Below, one piece after another: positions 51,855-61,202 of a DNA stretch of 64,000 bases. The translations under genes and the position numbers were made by a program. The number at the start of each line of letters is the position of its first letter. Positions within the stretch are counted from its first letter, which is position 1. The notes under the pieces are model-generated. The model did not search any database, had not been told where the DNA came from, and worked only from the letters and a program-made list of their open reading frames with translations. The DNA is from Gammaproteobacteria bacterium (GTDB lineage: Bacteria; Pseudomonadota; Gammaproteobacteria; Pseudomonadales; Pseudomonadaceae): NCBI GenBank assembly GCA_018816095.1, contig JAHIWP010000036.1, forward strand, positions 62,001-126,000, given 5' to 3'.

Positions 51855-54236
51855 TTAGTTCTGCAGGCTGAAGCTCAGCTGGGCAGTCTGCCCGCTTTCG
51901 TCGAGCACGCTGAGCTGGTAACGCCCCGCACGCGCAAAACTTTGGCTAATCAGCGCGTCGGCACTGGTTTCGGCCACCGGTTGACCGTCCACAAACCACC
52001 AGCGTCGGCCACTGCCGCCCAGGGCCGACAAGCGCAAGCGCAGCGGCTCGGCGCTGCCGGCTGGGCGACGTAAACGATCGCCCTCACGCACGCCGACAAT
52101 CGACAGCGGTGCGCTAGCAGGCACATGCTGCGGCGGGCACTGCGGATCAACCGCCGGCATGCGCGCACTGCGCCGCTCACGCCGGGGCAACCAGGGCTCC
52201 AGCGGGGCCGGCCACAAGGCCAGGCGCTGCTGCGTGGCGCCAGGGCAACTGGCATCCACGCGCAAGCCGGCGGCATTGGTCCAGATACGCTCCTGCAGCC
52301 CCAAGCCCAATGGCTGATCCGGCGCCGGCAAGGTCGGTGGCGTGGTGCCCGCCAGGGTCCAGGCAAAGCGCTGGCGGCGGCAGTTGGGGTCCTGTGGGTC
52401 CATCGGTTGCCCCAGCGGCCAGCAGATCGCCGCCACGCCCACTTCAGCCGGTTGCGGATCCAGCGGCTGAGCAATCCCGCGCTGGCTGTCACGGTTGACC
52501 AGCAGATCATGCACCTGCAGCAGCAAGGGCGCGGCCGAGGCCAACCCGAACTGCCCCGGCACCGGCGTACCGTCCGGCCGGCCAATCCAGATACCAATCA
52601 GGTAGCGCGGCGCCACACCAATCGCCCAGGCGTCACGAAAGCCGTAGCTGGTGCCGGTCTTCCAGGCGAGGCTCGGGCGCTGCACCAGCTGCGCGCGCGG
52701 GTCACGGTCCGGGCGCGCCTGGCCGCTGAGAATCCGCCGCACAATCCACGCCGAGCCGGGCGAAAGCAGGCGCCGCTCATGCAGGCCATCCTGCGGCTGA
52801 AAACGCAGTCGCGCAGCCATACCGCCGCGGGCAAAAGCGCTGTAACCGCTGACCAGTTCTTCCAGCCGGCTGCCGGCACCGCCGAGAATCAGCGCCAAGT
52901 TTGGCTCAGCCAAGGGCGGCAACAACAACGGCACCCCGGCGCTGCGCAACTCACCGGCAAAGCGTTTCGGCCCGTAGGCTTCCAACAGCTGCACAGCGGG
53001 CAGGTTGAGCGAGGTGGCCAAGGCCTGGCTGGCCGACACCGCGCCGCTAAACCCACTGGCAAAATTCCCCGGCCGGTAATCGCCGTAGCGCCGCGGCACG
53101 TCCTGCAGCAAGGACTCGGAGTGAATCAGCCCCTCGTCCAGGGCCATACCATAGAGAAAGGGTTTCAGCGTCGAGCCCGGCGAGCGCACCGCGCGGACCA
53201 TATCGACATGGCCAAAACGCTTGGCATCACTGATATCCACCGAGCCCAGGTAAGCCCGCACCGCCATGCTCGGCTGCTCAACCACCAGAATCGCCGCCGA
53301 GGTGCGCTCCGGCAAACGCGCCCGCCAACCGAGTAGCAGATCTTCCAGGCGGCGCTGCAAGGCCGCATCCAGCGTGGTGTGAATCAGCGGCGGACTGCTG
53401 CGCGTATTCAGCCGCCGTGCAAGTAGCGGGGCCAGACGCGGCTCCTGGCGCGGCGCCAGCAGCACCGGTTCCTGCAGTGCATCGTTGATCGCCGCCTGCG
53501 GCCACACATTAAAGTCGGCCAAACGTTTCAGCACTTTGTCGCGCGCGGCCTGCGCGCGCTCGGGATGACGGTCTGGCCGCAGCCGACTGGGCGCTTGCGG
53601 CAGCACCGCGAGCAACGCGGCTTCGGCGCGGGTCAGTTGGCTCGGTGATTTGCCCAGATACGCCCAGCTGGCGGCGGCCACGCCCTGCAAGATGCCGCCA
53701 AAGGGCGCGCGGTTGAGGTACAGGGTGAGGATTTCATCCTTGGACAGGTGCCACTCCAGCTGCAGCGTGCGCCACAGCTGCTTGAGCTTGCCGCTGTAAC
53801 TGCGCGCATGCGGATCCAGCAGGCGCGCCACCTGCATAGACAGTGTGCTGCCACCCGAGAGCACCCGCCCGCCTTGCAGGTTTTGCCAAGCCGCGCGGCC
53901 CAGCGCCAGCGGGTTGACTCCGGGATGCTGATAAAACCAGCGGTCTTCATAGGTCAGCAGCGCTTCGAGGTAATAAGGCGACACCTGATCCGGCCGTACC
54001 GGATAGCGCCATACACCGTCATGGTCGGCGAAGCGCCACAGCGGCGTGCCATCTTCGGCCAGCACCACGCGGGCCAGGTCATCGGCCGGCAAAGGCAGCG
54101 GCAACAGTCGGTCAGCCAGCGCCAGCACTAACACCAGGCACAGCGCTCCAGCCAGCCAGGGGCGGCGCAGCAACGGCCACACGCGCTGATGCCAAACAGA
54201 CAGAGCCAATAGGTAGAGCGGCTTAACGCGGGTCAT
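51855..54236 (-). CDS. pbpC: Penicillin-binding protein 1C
   Basis: A 793-residue class A-like penicillin-binding protein. After a membrane anchor (LAGALCLVLVLALADRLLPL) comes the glycosyltransferase domain with EDRWFYQHPGVNPLA and GGSTLSMQVARLL, then a transpeptidase with SxxK in SPGSTLKPFLYGM and KTG in WKTGTSYGFRDAW, and a C-terminal BiPBP_C beta domain (RWWFVDGQPVAE). PBP1C is the homologue usually encoded next to bacterial alpha-2-macroglobulin, as here. I prefer ATG 54236 (MTRVKPLYLL), with AAGGA about 12 bases upstream; ATG 54248 and 54257 are upstream alternatives lacking usable spacing. The two genes are separated by a small oppositely oriented gene. Confidence 0.95.
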   Translation of the reverse strand: MTRVKPLYLLALSVWHQRVWPLLRRPWLAGALCLVLVLALADRLLPLPLPADDLARVVLAEDGTPLWRFADHDGVWRYPVRPDQVSPYYLEALLTYEDRWFYQHPGVNPLALGRAAWQNLQGGRVLSGGSTLSMQVARLLDPHARSYSGKLKQLWRTLQLEWHLSKDEILTLYLNRAPFGGILQGVAAASWAYLGKSPSQLTRAEAALLAVLPQAPSRLRPDRHPERAQAARDKVLKRLADFNVWPQAAINDALQEPVLLAPRQEPRLAPLLARRLNTRSSPPLIHTTLDAALQRRLEDLLLGWRARLPERTSAAILVVEQPSMAVRAYLGSVDISDAKRFGHVDMVRAVRSPGSTLKPFLYGMALDEGLIHSESLLQDVPRRYGDYRPGNFASGFSGAVSASQALATSLNLPAVQLLEAYGPKRFAGELRSAGVPLLLPPLAEPNLALILGGAGSRLEELVSGYSAFARGGMAARLRFQPQDGLHERRLLSPGSAWIVRRILSGQARPDRDPRAQLVQRPSLAWKTGTSYGFRDAWAIGVAPRYLIGIWIGRPDGTPVPGQFGLASAAPLLLQVHDLLVNRDSQRGIAQPLDPQPAEVGVAAICWPLGQPMDPQDPNCRRQRFAWTLAGTTPPTLPAPDQPLGLGLQERIWTNAAGLRVDASCPGATQQRLALWPAPLEPWLPRRERRSARMPAVDPQCPPQHVPASAPLSIVGVREGDRLRRPAGSAEPLRLRLSALGGSGRRWWFVDGQPVAETSADALISQSFARAGRYQLSVLDESGQTAQLSFSLQN

Positions 54237-54374
54237 GCGCTGATCCATTCCTTGCATCGCGAACGTGTTCTGCTAATTAGCGACGTGCCTAACCAACAGC
54301 GCTGCCATTCTGCCAAATGACTGGCACACTGGCGCGCAGCAGCAATCAAAGCCGAGTCGAGTGGAACGGGAATT

Positions 54375-54668
54375 ATGGGTGTAGAAGGTTTTTTTGAATC
54401 CCTGGGCGAGGCAGTTGGCTCGGTGATTCGCTTTATCGTCGAGGGCCTGGGCGGCTTTTTCGGCATGCTCGGCGGTGCGGTCAGCAGCTTTATCGCGGGC
54501 ATGTCCAAGGCCTTAGGGGTAACGCCGTCATTGCTCAGCATTGTGGTTCTGATAGCAGGCCTCTGGCTGCTGTACATCGCAGTACGCGCCTTTATCCGCC
54601 GCTCGATCATTGCCGGCATGATTTGGCTGGTGCTGGGGTTGTGGCTGCTCAGTGGTCTGATCAGCTAA
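54375..54668 (+). CDS. Small membrane protein of unknown function
   Basis: A 97-residue protein with an N-terminal amphipathic glycine/phenylalanine-rich half (GFFESLGEAVGSVIRFIVEG, then GGFFGMLGGAVSSFIAG) and two C-terminal membrane helices (LLSIVVLIAGLWLLYIAVRAF and IIAGMIWLVLGLWLLSGLI) with a positive RRS loop between them. I recognise no named family. ATG 54375 is preceded by GGGA at about six bases and the gene ends at a strong bidirectional terminator. It sits on the opposite strand between pbpC and the alpha-2-macroglobulin gene, interrupting a pair that is contiguous in E. coli. Confidence 0.75.
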   Translation: MGVEGFFESLGEAVGSVIRFIVEGLGGFFGMLGGAVSSFIAGMSKALGVTPSLLSIVVLIAGLWLLYIAVRAFIRRSIIAGMIWLVLGLWLLSGLIS

Positions 54669-54687
54669 GACACCCTGACTAAACAAC

Positions 54688-54712
54688 AAGGCCCGCCAAC
54701 TTGGCGGGCCTT
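54688..54712. terminator. Bidirectional terminator
   Basis: AAGGCCCGCCAA and TTGGCGGGCCTT, perfect 12-bp arms around one base; the working stem is AAGGCCCGCC-AACTT-GGCGGGCCTT. It separates the converging small membrane gene and alpha-2-macroglobulin gene. Confidence 0.9.
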
Positions 54713-54719
54713 ATGCGTT

Positions 54720-57700
54720 CTAGCGTTCTTTAACCACCAGGCGACCCGGCGTGGTACCCAGTGCCTGCCAGTTCGGCCGGTACATCGACTCCACTTGCGG
54801 TGGCGGTACGCGGTAGCTACCTGGCGTAACCGCACGGACCAGGTACAGCAGGTGGGTGGTGCCGTAGCCGTTTACATCCAGCGCCGCGACGTAACGATCA
54901 CCCCGGAACTCCTGGTGCTTGATCGCCGCGTTCTGCATCGACTCACGCCACTCTTTCACTGCACTGCTGGCATCGTCCAGACTGGCCGAGCTTTGTGCCA
55001 GGTTCTGGTTTTCCAACTCTAGGCCCGCCGGCAGCAGATCAACCACCAGAGCATCCGGAACCCGCTGCTTGGCGGATACGGCCAGGTGCACCAGCACCAG
55101 CTCGCCGCTTTGCAGGTTACTCAGGTCCAGCGTCTCACCGTCCATGCCTAAGTATTCGCGGTAGATGCTGAGGTTTTCACCGCCAGCCGCCGGCGCCTGA
55201 CTTGGATAGCCAGACAGGGTCAGCTGCTGATACAGCGGCGTATCACCCGGTTTGTCCGTCGAGTTGCTGATGCTCAGCGGCGCAGCCAGATCACCACTAT
55301 CAAGTTTGAGACCTGACTGAGCATTGCTCAGCTCGAAGGCCAGGCTGCCGCTTTGCAGGTCGGCGCTCCAGTTCGGCTCCGGCTTGCTCAGCAGGTTCCG
55401 CCCGGCCAGGTACAGCGAATTACGCTCCTGGGTCGACAGCCACTGCTGGCTGGCCACTTCATCGGCCAGGTTGAACAGGCGCTCTTCACGGCGATTTTTC
55501 GCCAGGTCATGCTCTTCCAGAAGCGCCAGAATCAGCGCCTGATCACGCACTGGGCTGCCGTAATCCGCCAACCAGGTATTGCGCTCGCGCCCACGGGCCA
55601 GACCGGCGCTCAGCAGCTCATCGGCTCGCGGCTGATCACCCATTTTCTGCAGGGCCACGGCCAGGTGCACCAACGGTAAACCGGACAGTGCATCACTGCG
55701 TCGCTCATACAGGCTACGCAAGGCACCCAGCGGCGCCTGCTGGCTACGCGCCAACACGTAACCGGCGTAAGCCTGCACGGCAAAGCGGCTGTGGTTGGCG
55801 TTGTCGCTGTAGTTGACCTCGATCAACTGGCGCTCCTGCAAATAGCGCAGCAGACGTTCGTTGGCCTTTTTCAGCGCCTCTTCCGGTACGCCGAAGCCTT
55901 GCTCGCGAGCACGCAGGAGGAAGTCGCTGACATACGCGGTGAGCCAGTATTCCTCATCGCCGTCGGCACTCCACAGGCCGAAGCTGCCGTTGTAGCGCTG
56001 CATGCTCAGCAGACGCTCGATACCCAGCTCGATGGCGCGTTTGCGCTGCTCATCCGGCTCGGCTTCCACACCCAGGCGTTTCAGCGTGGCCGCATCGGCG
56101 TACAGCGACGGATACAGGCCGCTGGTGGTCTGCTCCAGACAGCCGTAGGGATAAGCCTTGAGCGCGCGAATCTGCTCACCCAGGTTGAGCGGCGGACGGC
56201 TGGAAATCGCCAGGCGCGCTTCCAGGCCGGCTGTTTCAAAGGCGCTCAGAGCATTGGCCGACAGCAGCCACGCCTCGTCTTTCAGCACCGCGCGGAAGTG
56301 CTGCAACTGCGCCGGATAGGCCGGGCGGATACCTAGCTGCCATTCACGACTGAACGGCGGCAGGTCTTCACCGGGCAGAACCAGGCCATTGACCTTGACC
56401 GTAAAGTGCCCTTGACCGTAGCCGCCCAGCGCCACCACAGGAATACGCAGAATGCTGCGCTGACCATCGGCCAAGGTGATCGGCGCCACCGCCATACCGG
56501 GGTTCTGCGCCAGTCGTAGTTGGCCTTCGGCGCTCAGTTGCACATCCAGCTTCTGCTCACGTCCGGACAGGTTGCTCAGGTCCAGGGCCAGAGTGGTTTC
56601 ATCGCCGCCAGCAAGGAAGCGCGGCGCCGACAGCTCGGCAATCAACGGCGCGGCGACCACCGTCTTGCCTTCGCCCATGCCGTAATGCTCGTCGGTCCAG
56701 GCTTGCGCCATCAGGCGTAGCTCGCCGTTGAAATCCGGAATATCCAGGCTGACTTCGCCTTCACCCTGCTCGTTCAGCATCAGCGGCTGGCTTTGCAGTG
56801 CAACGATCAGCACGCTGGTATCCGGGCGTTTACCACCACCGGCCAGCGCCGCGTCACCACCAAAGGCCAGTTTGGCCACACGGCCTTGGCCGGCTTCAAT
56901 CAGTTGCCCGTAGATATCCAGCTGATCCGCGCCATAGGCCTTGCGACCGAAGAAGTTGGCGAATGGATCGGGCATGGCGTACTCGGTGATGTTGAGGATG
57001 CCGACATCCACCGCGGCCACCAGCACCTGCGCCTGTTTCGGGATGCTGCCATCGGCGTTGCGCGCCTGCACCTTGACCTTGAGCGGCTGATTGGGGCGCA
57101 TCTTCTCCGCAGCGGTTAGGGTCAGCGCCAACTTGCGCGGCGCACGCTCCAGCGGCAAGTGCAGTAGGCCGACCGCGCGCTTGGGCGTGGCATTGCTCTT
57201 GCGCTCGCCGGGGCGAATCACCAGGGCGCTGACATACAGGTCATGCCGCGCCCACTCCTTGGCAATCGGAATGTCGAAGGCCTTACCTTCAGCCGGCACC
57301 TCGACCTCTTGCCACCACAGCGGCCCTTCGCTGGACTCCACCATCAGGTAACCCTTGCCCGCGGAAGGCGGGGTGACGGTGACCTGGGCGGTTTCGCCAT
57401 CGGCGTAAGCCGGTTTATCCAGCGCCAGCTTGACCTGGTCCGGCCTTACCGCGCCGCCGTCGGCGTTGTCCTGCCAGCGGTAGCCGGCCCAGAAGCGCAT
57501 GCTGCTGAGCATGCCGGTTTGCGCATCAATAACTTCAACGCGGTACGGACCCCACTCCACCGGGAAGCTGATTTTCGCGGTGCCGCCAGCAGCGACTTTG
57601 AGGGTTTCTTCGTTGGGGGTGAGGAATTTCTCGGTGTAGTTGTGGCTCCAGCCATCGCTCTCGGAGAAATTCCAGAAGTAGTCACGGCGCTCACGAATCA

Positions 57701-59642
57701 GGCGCACGCTAAGTTGATCAGCCGCCAGCTTGTTACCGGCCGCATCAGCCACCAGCACTTCGAACTCAGCCAGGCTGTCGGCATCCACCTCTTCGCCATT
57801 AAACAGCCCACGCACGCCAGGCAGACGCTCGGCCGGCCATACGGGTTGAATCACTCGCCGGGTAATCGCCCGGCCGCCGGATTCCTGCAGGCTGGTTTGG
57901 AGGATCAAACGCAGCGGCGATTTAGCATCGGCCCAGCGGCTTTCGATATCCAGGCGGGCCTTGCCCTGCTCGTCGAGGCTGGTTTCATCCAGCTCGATGT
58001 CTTCGCTTAATTCTTCTTCGGTGACCGAACCGAACTGGTAGCCCGGCAGGCTGACCACCGCCTCACGCAGCGGCCGTACATAAAGTTGACCACTGAGGCG
58101 ATTACCCGCCGCCGGCGCGCCGTACAGGTAGCGACCGGTGACCTCGAACTGGGCATTTTCCACCGGGGTGTAGGGTTCTTCGCTGCCTTTTATTTCCAGC
58201 GCCATACGTTCTGGCAGGAAGTCTTCCACAGAGAATTCATACAATTGCGGCTTGCCATCACCCAGCTCAAACAGCAGCTGCCAGCGCCCAGTCGGGGCTT
58301 CGTCAGCCAGTTGCAGCTGGTACTGATACAGGCCAGCGTCATCGGCCTGCCAAACGAACTTGCGGCTGACCTGCTCGTCCGGGCGGCGCACTTCAACATT
58401 CACCGGCTGGGCGTTCACCGCGCGGCCATCGGCATCGCGCAGCAGGCCGTTGAGCAGCACGGTTTCGCCCGGACGATAAAGGTCACGCGGGCCAAATACA
58501 AAGAACTGCAGGGGATGGGCGGCGGGGCCGGCAATATCAAACTCGGCCAGGTCCAGCGCCGAACCGTTTAAGCGCAGCAGGCTGGTCTGCTGCGCCTGAT
58601 GGGCCAGTAACACCTCGGCCTTGGGCGGCAGCGGCAACTGCGCGTGGCCGGCGCCGTCGGTCTTGCCTTCGGCCAGCACCTGGCCTTCACCATTGAGGAT
58701 TTCCAGACGCACATCGCCCAGGGCATCGCCGCCGGCCAGGGCCTGAGTGAAGACATCGATACGGTTCTGGTAGCGCCGTGCAGACAAGCCGATATCGCTC
58801 AGGGTGAACAGCGTGGCCGGCTGCGAATAGGCGTAACTGCCCGCTTCACGCATCACCGCCAGGTAAACGCCGGGTTGCTTGAACGGTTCCAGGCCGGCAA
58901 TCGGCAGCAACAGGGTTTCACGGGTATTGCGCGCGGGGTTGAGGTCGAAACGCCCACCGTAGACCAGATCAGCCATCGGCAACAGGCTGCGCGCCTCCCA
59001 GGTATCCAGGTTGCTCGAACGGCCCCAACGATTGAGAAAAGCCGGCAGCGATTCGGGCTTGATGCGGAAGAACTCGACATTCACCTTGTCGACGTTCAGC
59101 GCAATCACCGGCAGGCCTTCGGCGAGGCGCGTGGGCAGCAAGGAACCACGGCTGGCGAAGCCGACACTGGCCTGCAGGTCGCGAGTTTCCAAACGCGTGA
59201 CCTGCTCGGCGGCGAGCTTCTTGCCATTCAGCCCGAGCAGCCCGGCATCCACCGTCAGCACCAGCTTGCGCTGCGGCTCCAGGTGGCGCAGGCGCACTTC
59301 CATCAGGTTGTCGCTGAGCTCCCAGGCGCCATCGACCTTGCCGCTCTTGCTATCGACCAGATGCAAACGCTCGGCGAGCTTCTGCTCGGGGTCGAGCGGC
59401 ACCGAAAAGCTGATCGACAAGGTACTCGCCCCGTCCAGCTGCACTTCCGAGACATCCACCACGCTCAGCTCGCGACCGGCGTAACGCTCGGCCAGCGCCG
59501 CGCGGTCAACCTCAGGCTTGGCCGCCTGACTAATCACCGGCGGGGTTTGGCTGGCCGTCACTTCGGCCGGCCCAGGGGTGGATGAATCACAGGCACTGAG
59601 CAGGCTCAGAACAAGTGCCAGAAGCAGTCCATTCTTCGGCAT
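54720..59642 (-). CDS. Bacterial alpha-2-macroglobulin, YfhM type
   Basis: A 1640-residue periplasmic lipoprotein that traps attacking proteases. MPKNGLLLALVLSLLSAC is a signal peptide with lipobox LSAC followed by Asp, which would favour inner-membrane retention. Macroglobulin-like beta domains fill the N-terminal two thirds; ALAGGGKRPDTSVLIVAL lies near the bait region, and the thioester is YPYGCLEQTTS with Cys1168, the CLEQ form used by E. coli ECAM, so it should be functional. The C-terminal TED alpha/alpha domain (YNGSFGLWSADGDEEYWLTAYVSD) and receptor-like domain follow. ATG 59642 is chosen for the signal peptide and a GGAG seven bases upstream. Together with PBP1C it is thought to guard the periplasm when the wall or outer membrane is breached. 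Confidence 0.96.
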   Translation of the reverse strand: MPKNGLLLALVLSLLSACDSSTPGPAEVTASQTPPVISQAAKPEVDRAALAERYAGRELSVVDVSEVQLDGASTLSISFSVPLDPEQKLAERLHLVDSKSGKVDGAWELSDNLMEVRLRHLEPQRKLVLTVDAGLLGLNGKKLAAEQVTRLETRDLQASVGFASRGSLLPTRLAEGLPVIALNVDKVNVEFFRIKPESLPAFLNRWGRSSNLDTWEARSLLPMADLVYGGRFDLNPARNTRETLLLPIAGLEPFKQPGVYLAVMREAGSYAYSQPATLFTLSDIGLSARRYQNRIDVFTQALAGGDALGDVRLEILNGEGQVLAEGKTDGAGHAQLPLPPKAEVLLAHQAQQTSLLRLNGSALDLAEFDIAGPAAHPLQFFVFGPRDLYRPGETVLLNGLLRDADGRAVNAQPVNVEVRRPDEQVSRKFVWQADDAGLYQYQLQLADEAPTGRWQLLFELGDGKPQLYEFSVEDFLPERMALEIKGSEEPYTPVENAQFEVTGRYLYGAPAAGNRLSGQLYVRPLREAVVSLPGYQFGSVTEEELSEDIELDETSLDEQGKARLDIESRWADAKSPLRLILQTSLQESGGRAITRRVIQPVWPAERLPGVRGLFNGEEVDADSLAEFEVLVADAAGNKLAADQLSVRLIRERRDYFWNFSESDGWSHNYTEKFLTPNEETLKVAAGGTAKISFPVEWGPYRVEVIDAQTGMLSSMRFWAGYRWQDNADGGAVRPDQVKLALDKPAYADGETAQVTVTPPSAGKGYLMVESSEGPLWWQEVEVPAEGKAFDIPIAKEWARHDLYVSALVIRPGERKSNATPKRAVGLLHLPLERAPRKLALTLTAAEKMRPNQPLKVKVQARNADGSIPKQAQVLVAAVDVGILNITEYAMPDPFANFFGRKAYGADQLDIYGQLIEAGQGRVAKLAFGGDAALAGGGKRPDTSVLIVALQSQPLMLNEQGEGEVSLDIPDFNGELRLMAQAWTDEHYGMGEGKTVVAAPLIAELSAPRFLAGGDETTLALDLSNLSGREQKLDVQLSAEGQLRLAQNPGMAVAPITLADGQRSILRIPVVALGGYGQGHFTVKVNGLVLPGEDLPPFSREWQLGIRPAYPAQLQHFRAVLKDEAWLLSANALSAFETAGLEARLAISSRPPLNLGEQIRALKAYPYGCLEQTTSGLYPSLYADAATLKRLGVEAEPDEQRKRAIELGIERLLSMQRYNGSFGLWSADGDEEYWLTAYVSDFLLRAREQGFGVPEEALKKANERLLRYLQERQLIEVNYSDNANHSRFAVQAYAGYVLARSQQAPLGALRSLYERRSDALSGLPLVHLAVALQKMGDQPRADELLSAGLARGRERNTWLADYGSPVRDQALILALLEEHDLAKNRREERLFNLADEVASQQWLSTQERNSLYLAGRNLLSKPEPNWSADLQSGSLAFELSNAQSGLKLDSGDLAAPLSISNSTDKPGDTPLYQQLTLSGYPSQAPAAGGENLSIYREYLGMDGETLDLSNLQSGELVLVHLAVSAKQRVPDALVVDLLPAGLELENQNLAQSSASLDDASSAVKEWRESMQNAAIKHQEFRGDRYVAALDVNGYGTTHLLYLVRAVTPGSYRVPPPQVESMYRPNWQALGTTPGRLVVKER

Positions 59643-59828
59643 TGCGGGCTCCAACAGGGGTAGATGCACAGGCCTGACACTATAGTCGAGGCACTCACCC
59701 ACAACTAAGCCTGCGCACGCAAAACGGCTCAGCAGCGCGCGCCGGCCGATACGTGTTTAATAGCCCGTCTGTGACACACGCTCGCGCATTGAGTTGCAGG
59801 CATTTCATTTTTCCGACCGAGAAGCGCA

Positions 59829-61202
59829 TTGATAAACGCCGTACGCGATGCCTGGCAGCACGCCCCCACCCATCATCGAGTCTGGGCGCTGGCTGCACCG
59901 ATGATCCTGTGCAACCTCTCCGTGCCCTTGGTGGCGCTGGTCGACAGTGCGGTGATTGGCCATTTGCCGCATGCTCACCAACTGGCCGCAGTGGCCGTGG
60001 GCGGCAGCCTGTATACCCTGCTGACCTGGGCGGTGGGCTTTCTGCGCATGGGCACCACCGGCTTCAGTGCTCAGGCGGCCGGGCGCAAGGATGGCGGTGC
60101 GCTGCGCCAGGTATTGGTGCAGGGTTTGCTACTTGGTGTGCTGCTGGCCGCCCTGCTGATCAGCCTGGCCATCCCCCTGAGCAGCGCCGCACTGAGCCTG
60201 ATGAACCCTTCGGCGCAACTCGATGAGCTGGCGCGCAACTACCTGCATATCCGCCTATTCGGCCTGCCCGCCGCGCTGACCACCTACGCCCTGGTCGGTT
60301 GGTTGCTCGGTACGCAGAACGCCCGTGGCCCGCTGGCCATTCTGCTGACCACCAACCTGCTCAACGTCGCCCTCGACCTGCTGTTTGTGCTCGGCCTGCA
60401 CTGGGGCGTGGCGGGCGCCGCCTGGGCCTCGGTGATTGCCGAATGGAGCGGCGCGCTGCTCGGTCTGTTCCTGGCGCGGCGCGCCCTGCGGGCCTATGCC
60501 GGCACGCTGGACTGGGCCGCGCTGCGCCGCTGGCTGAACTGGCGACCGTTGCTGACCGTCAATCGCGACATCTTTATCCGCACCCTGGCGCTGCAGGCGG
60601 TGTTCTTCCTGATTACCGTGCAGGGTGCGCGCCTGGGCGATGCCACCGTGGCGGCCAACGCCCTGCTGCTCAACGGCCTGCTACTGACCGCCCACGCCCT
60701 TGATGGCCTGGCGCATGCCCTGGAAGCCCTGTGCGGGCATGCACTGGGCGCGCGTGATCGCAGTGCGTTGAGGCGCACGCTGATTGTGGCCGGTGGTTGG
60801 TCGCTACTCGCCAGCAGCGGTTTCGCGCTGTTCTTTCTGCTCGGCGGGCAGTGGTTTATTCAACTGCAAACCAATATCGACGCGGTGCGCGAAGCGGCAT
60901 TCATCTACCTGCCGTACCTCGCCCTGCTCCCCTTGATCGCGGTCTGGAGCTACCTGCTCGATGGCCTGTTTATCGGCGCCACCCGCGCCCGCGAAATGCG
61001 CGACGCCATGCTCCTGGCGCTGCTGCTCAGTCTGCCGCTGGCCTGGGCCCTGCAACCGCTGGGCAACCAGGGCTTGTGGTTGGCCTTTCTCAGTTTTATG
61101 GCGCTGCGCAGCCTGTGCCTTGGGGGCTATGCTTACCGTCTGACCAAGGCCGATCAATGGTTCGCCCCCAGCCCATCAGGAGCTCCCCATGCTCAGCCCT
61201 GA
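59829..61202 (+). CDS. MATE-family efflux transporter (DinF-like)
   Basis: A 457-residue transporter with twelve helices, of the DinF branch of the MATE family. RVWALAAPMILCNLSVPLVALVDSAVIGH is the N-terminal family segment, and GWLLGTQNARGPLAILLTTNLLNVALDLLFVLG the second-repeat region. Exports cationic or organic compounds using a sodium or proton gradient; the substrate is unknown. The start is the TTG at 59829 (M-INAVRDAWQHAP), with GAGAAG five bases upstream; no ATG lies near the domain start. The last 14 bases overlap the next gene's start, so the two are coupled. Confidence 0.88.
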   Translation: MINAVRDAWQHAPTHHRVWALAAPMILCNLSVPLVALVDSAVIGHLPHAHQLAAVAVGGSLYTLLTWAVGFLRMGTTGFSAQAAGRKDGGALRQVLVQGLLLGVLLAALLISLAIPLSSAALSLMNPSAQLDELARNYLHIRLFGLPAALTTYALVGWLLGTQNARGPLAILLTTNLLNVALDLLFVLGLHWGVAGAAWASVIAEWSGALLGLFLARRALRAYAGTLDWAALRRWLNWRPLLTVNRDIFIRTLALQAVFFLITVQGARLGDATVAANALLLNGLLLTAHALDGLAHALEALCGHALGARDRSALRRTLIVAGGWSLLASSGFALFFLLGGQWFIQLQTNIDAVREAAFIYLPYLALLPLIAVWSYLLDGLFIGATRAREMRDAMLLALLLSLPLAWALQPLGNQGLWLAFLSFMALRSLCLGGYAYRLTKADQWFAPSPSGAPHAQP

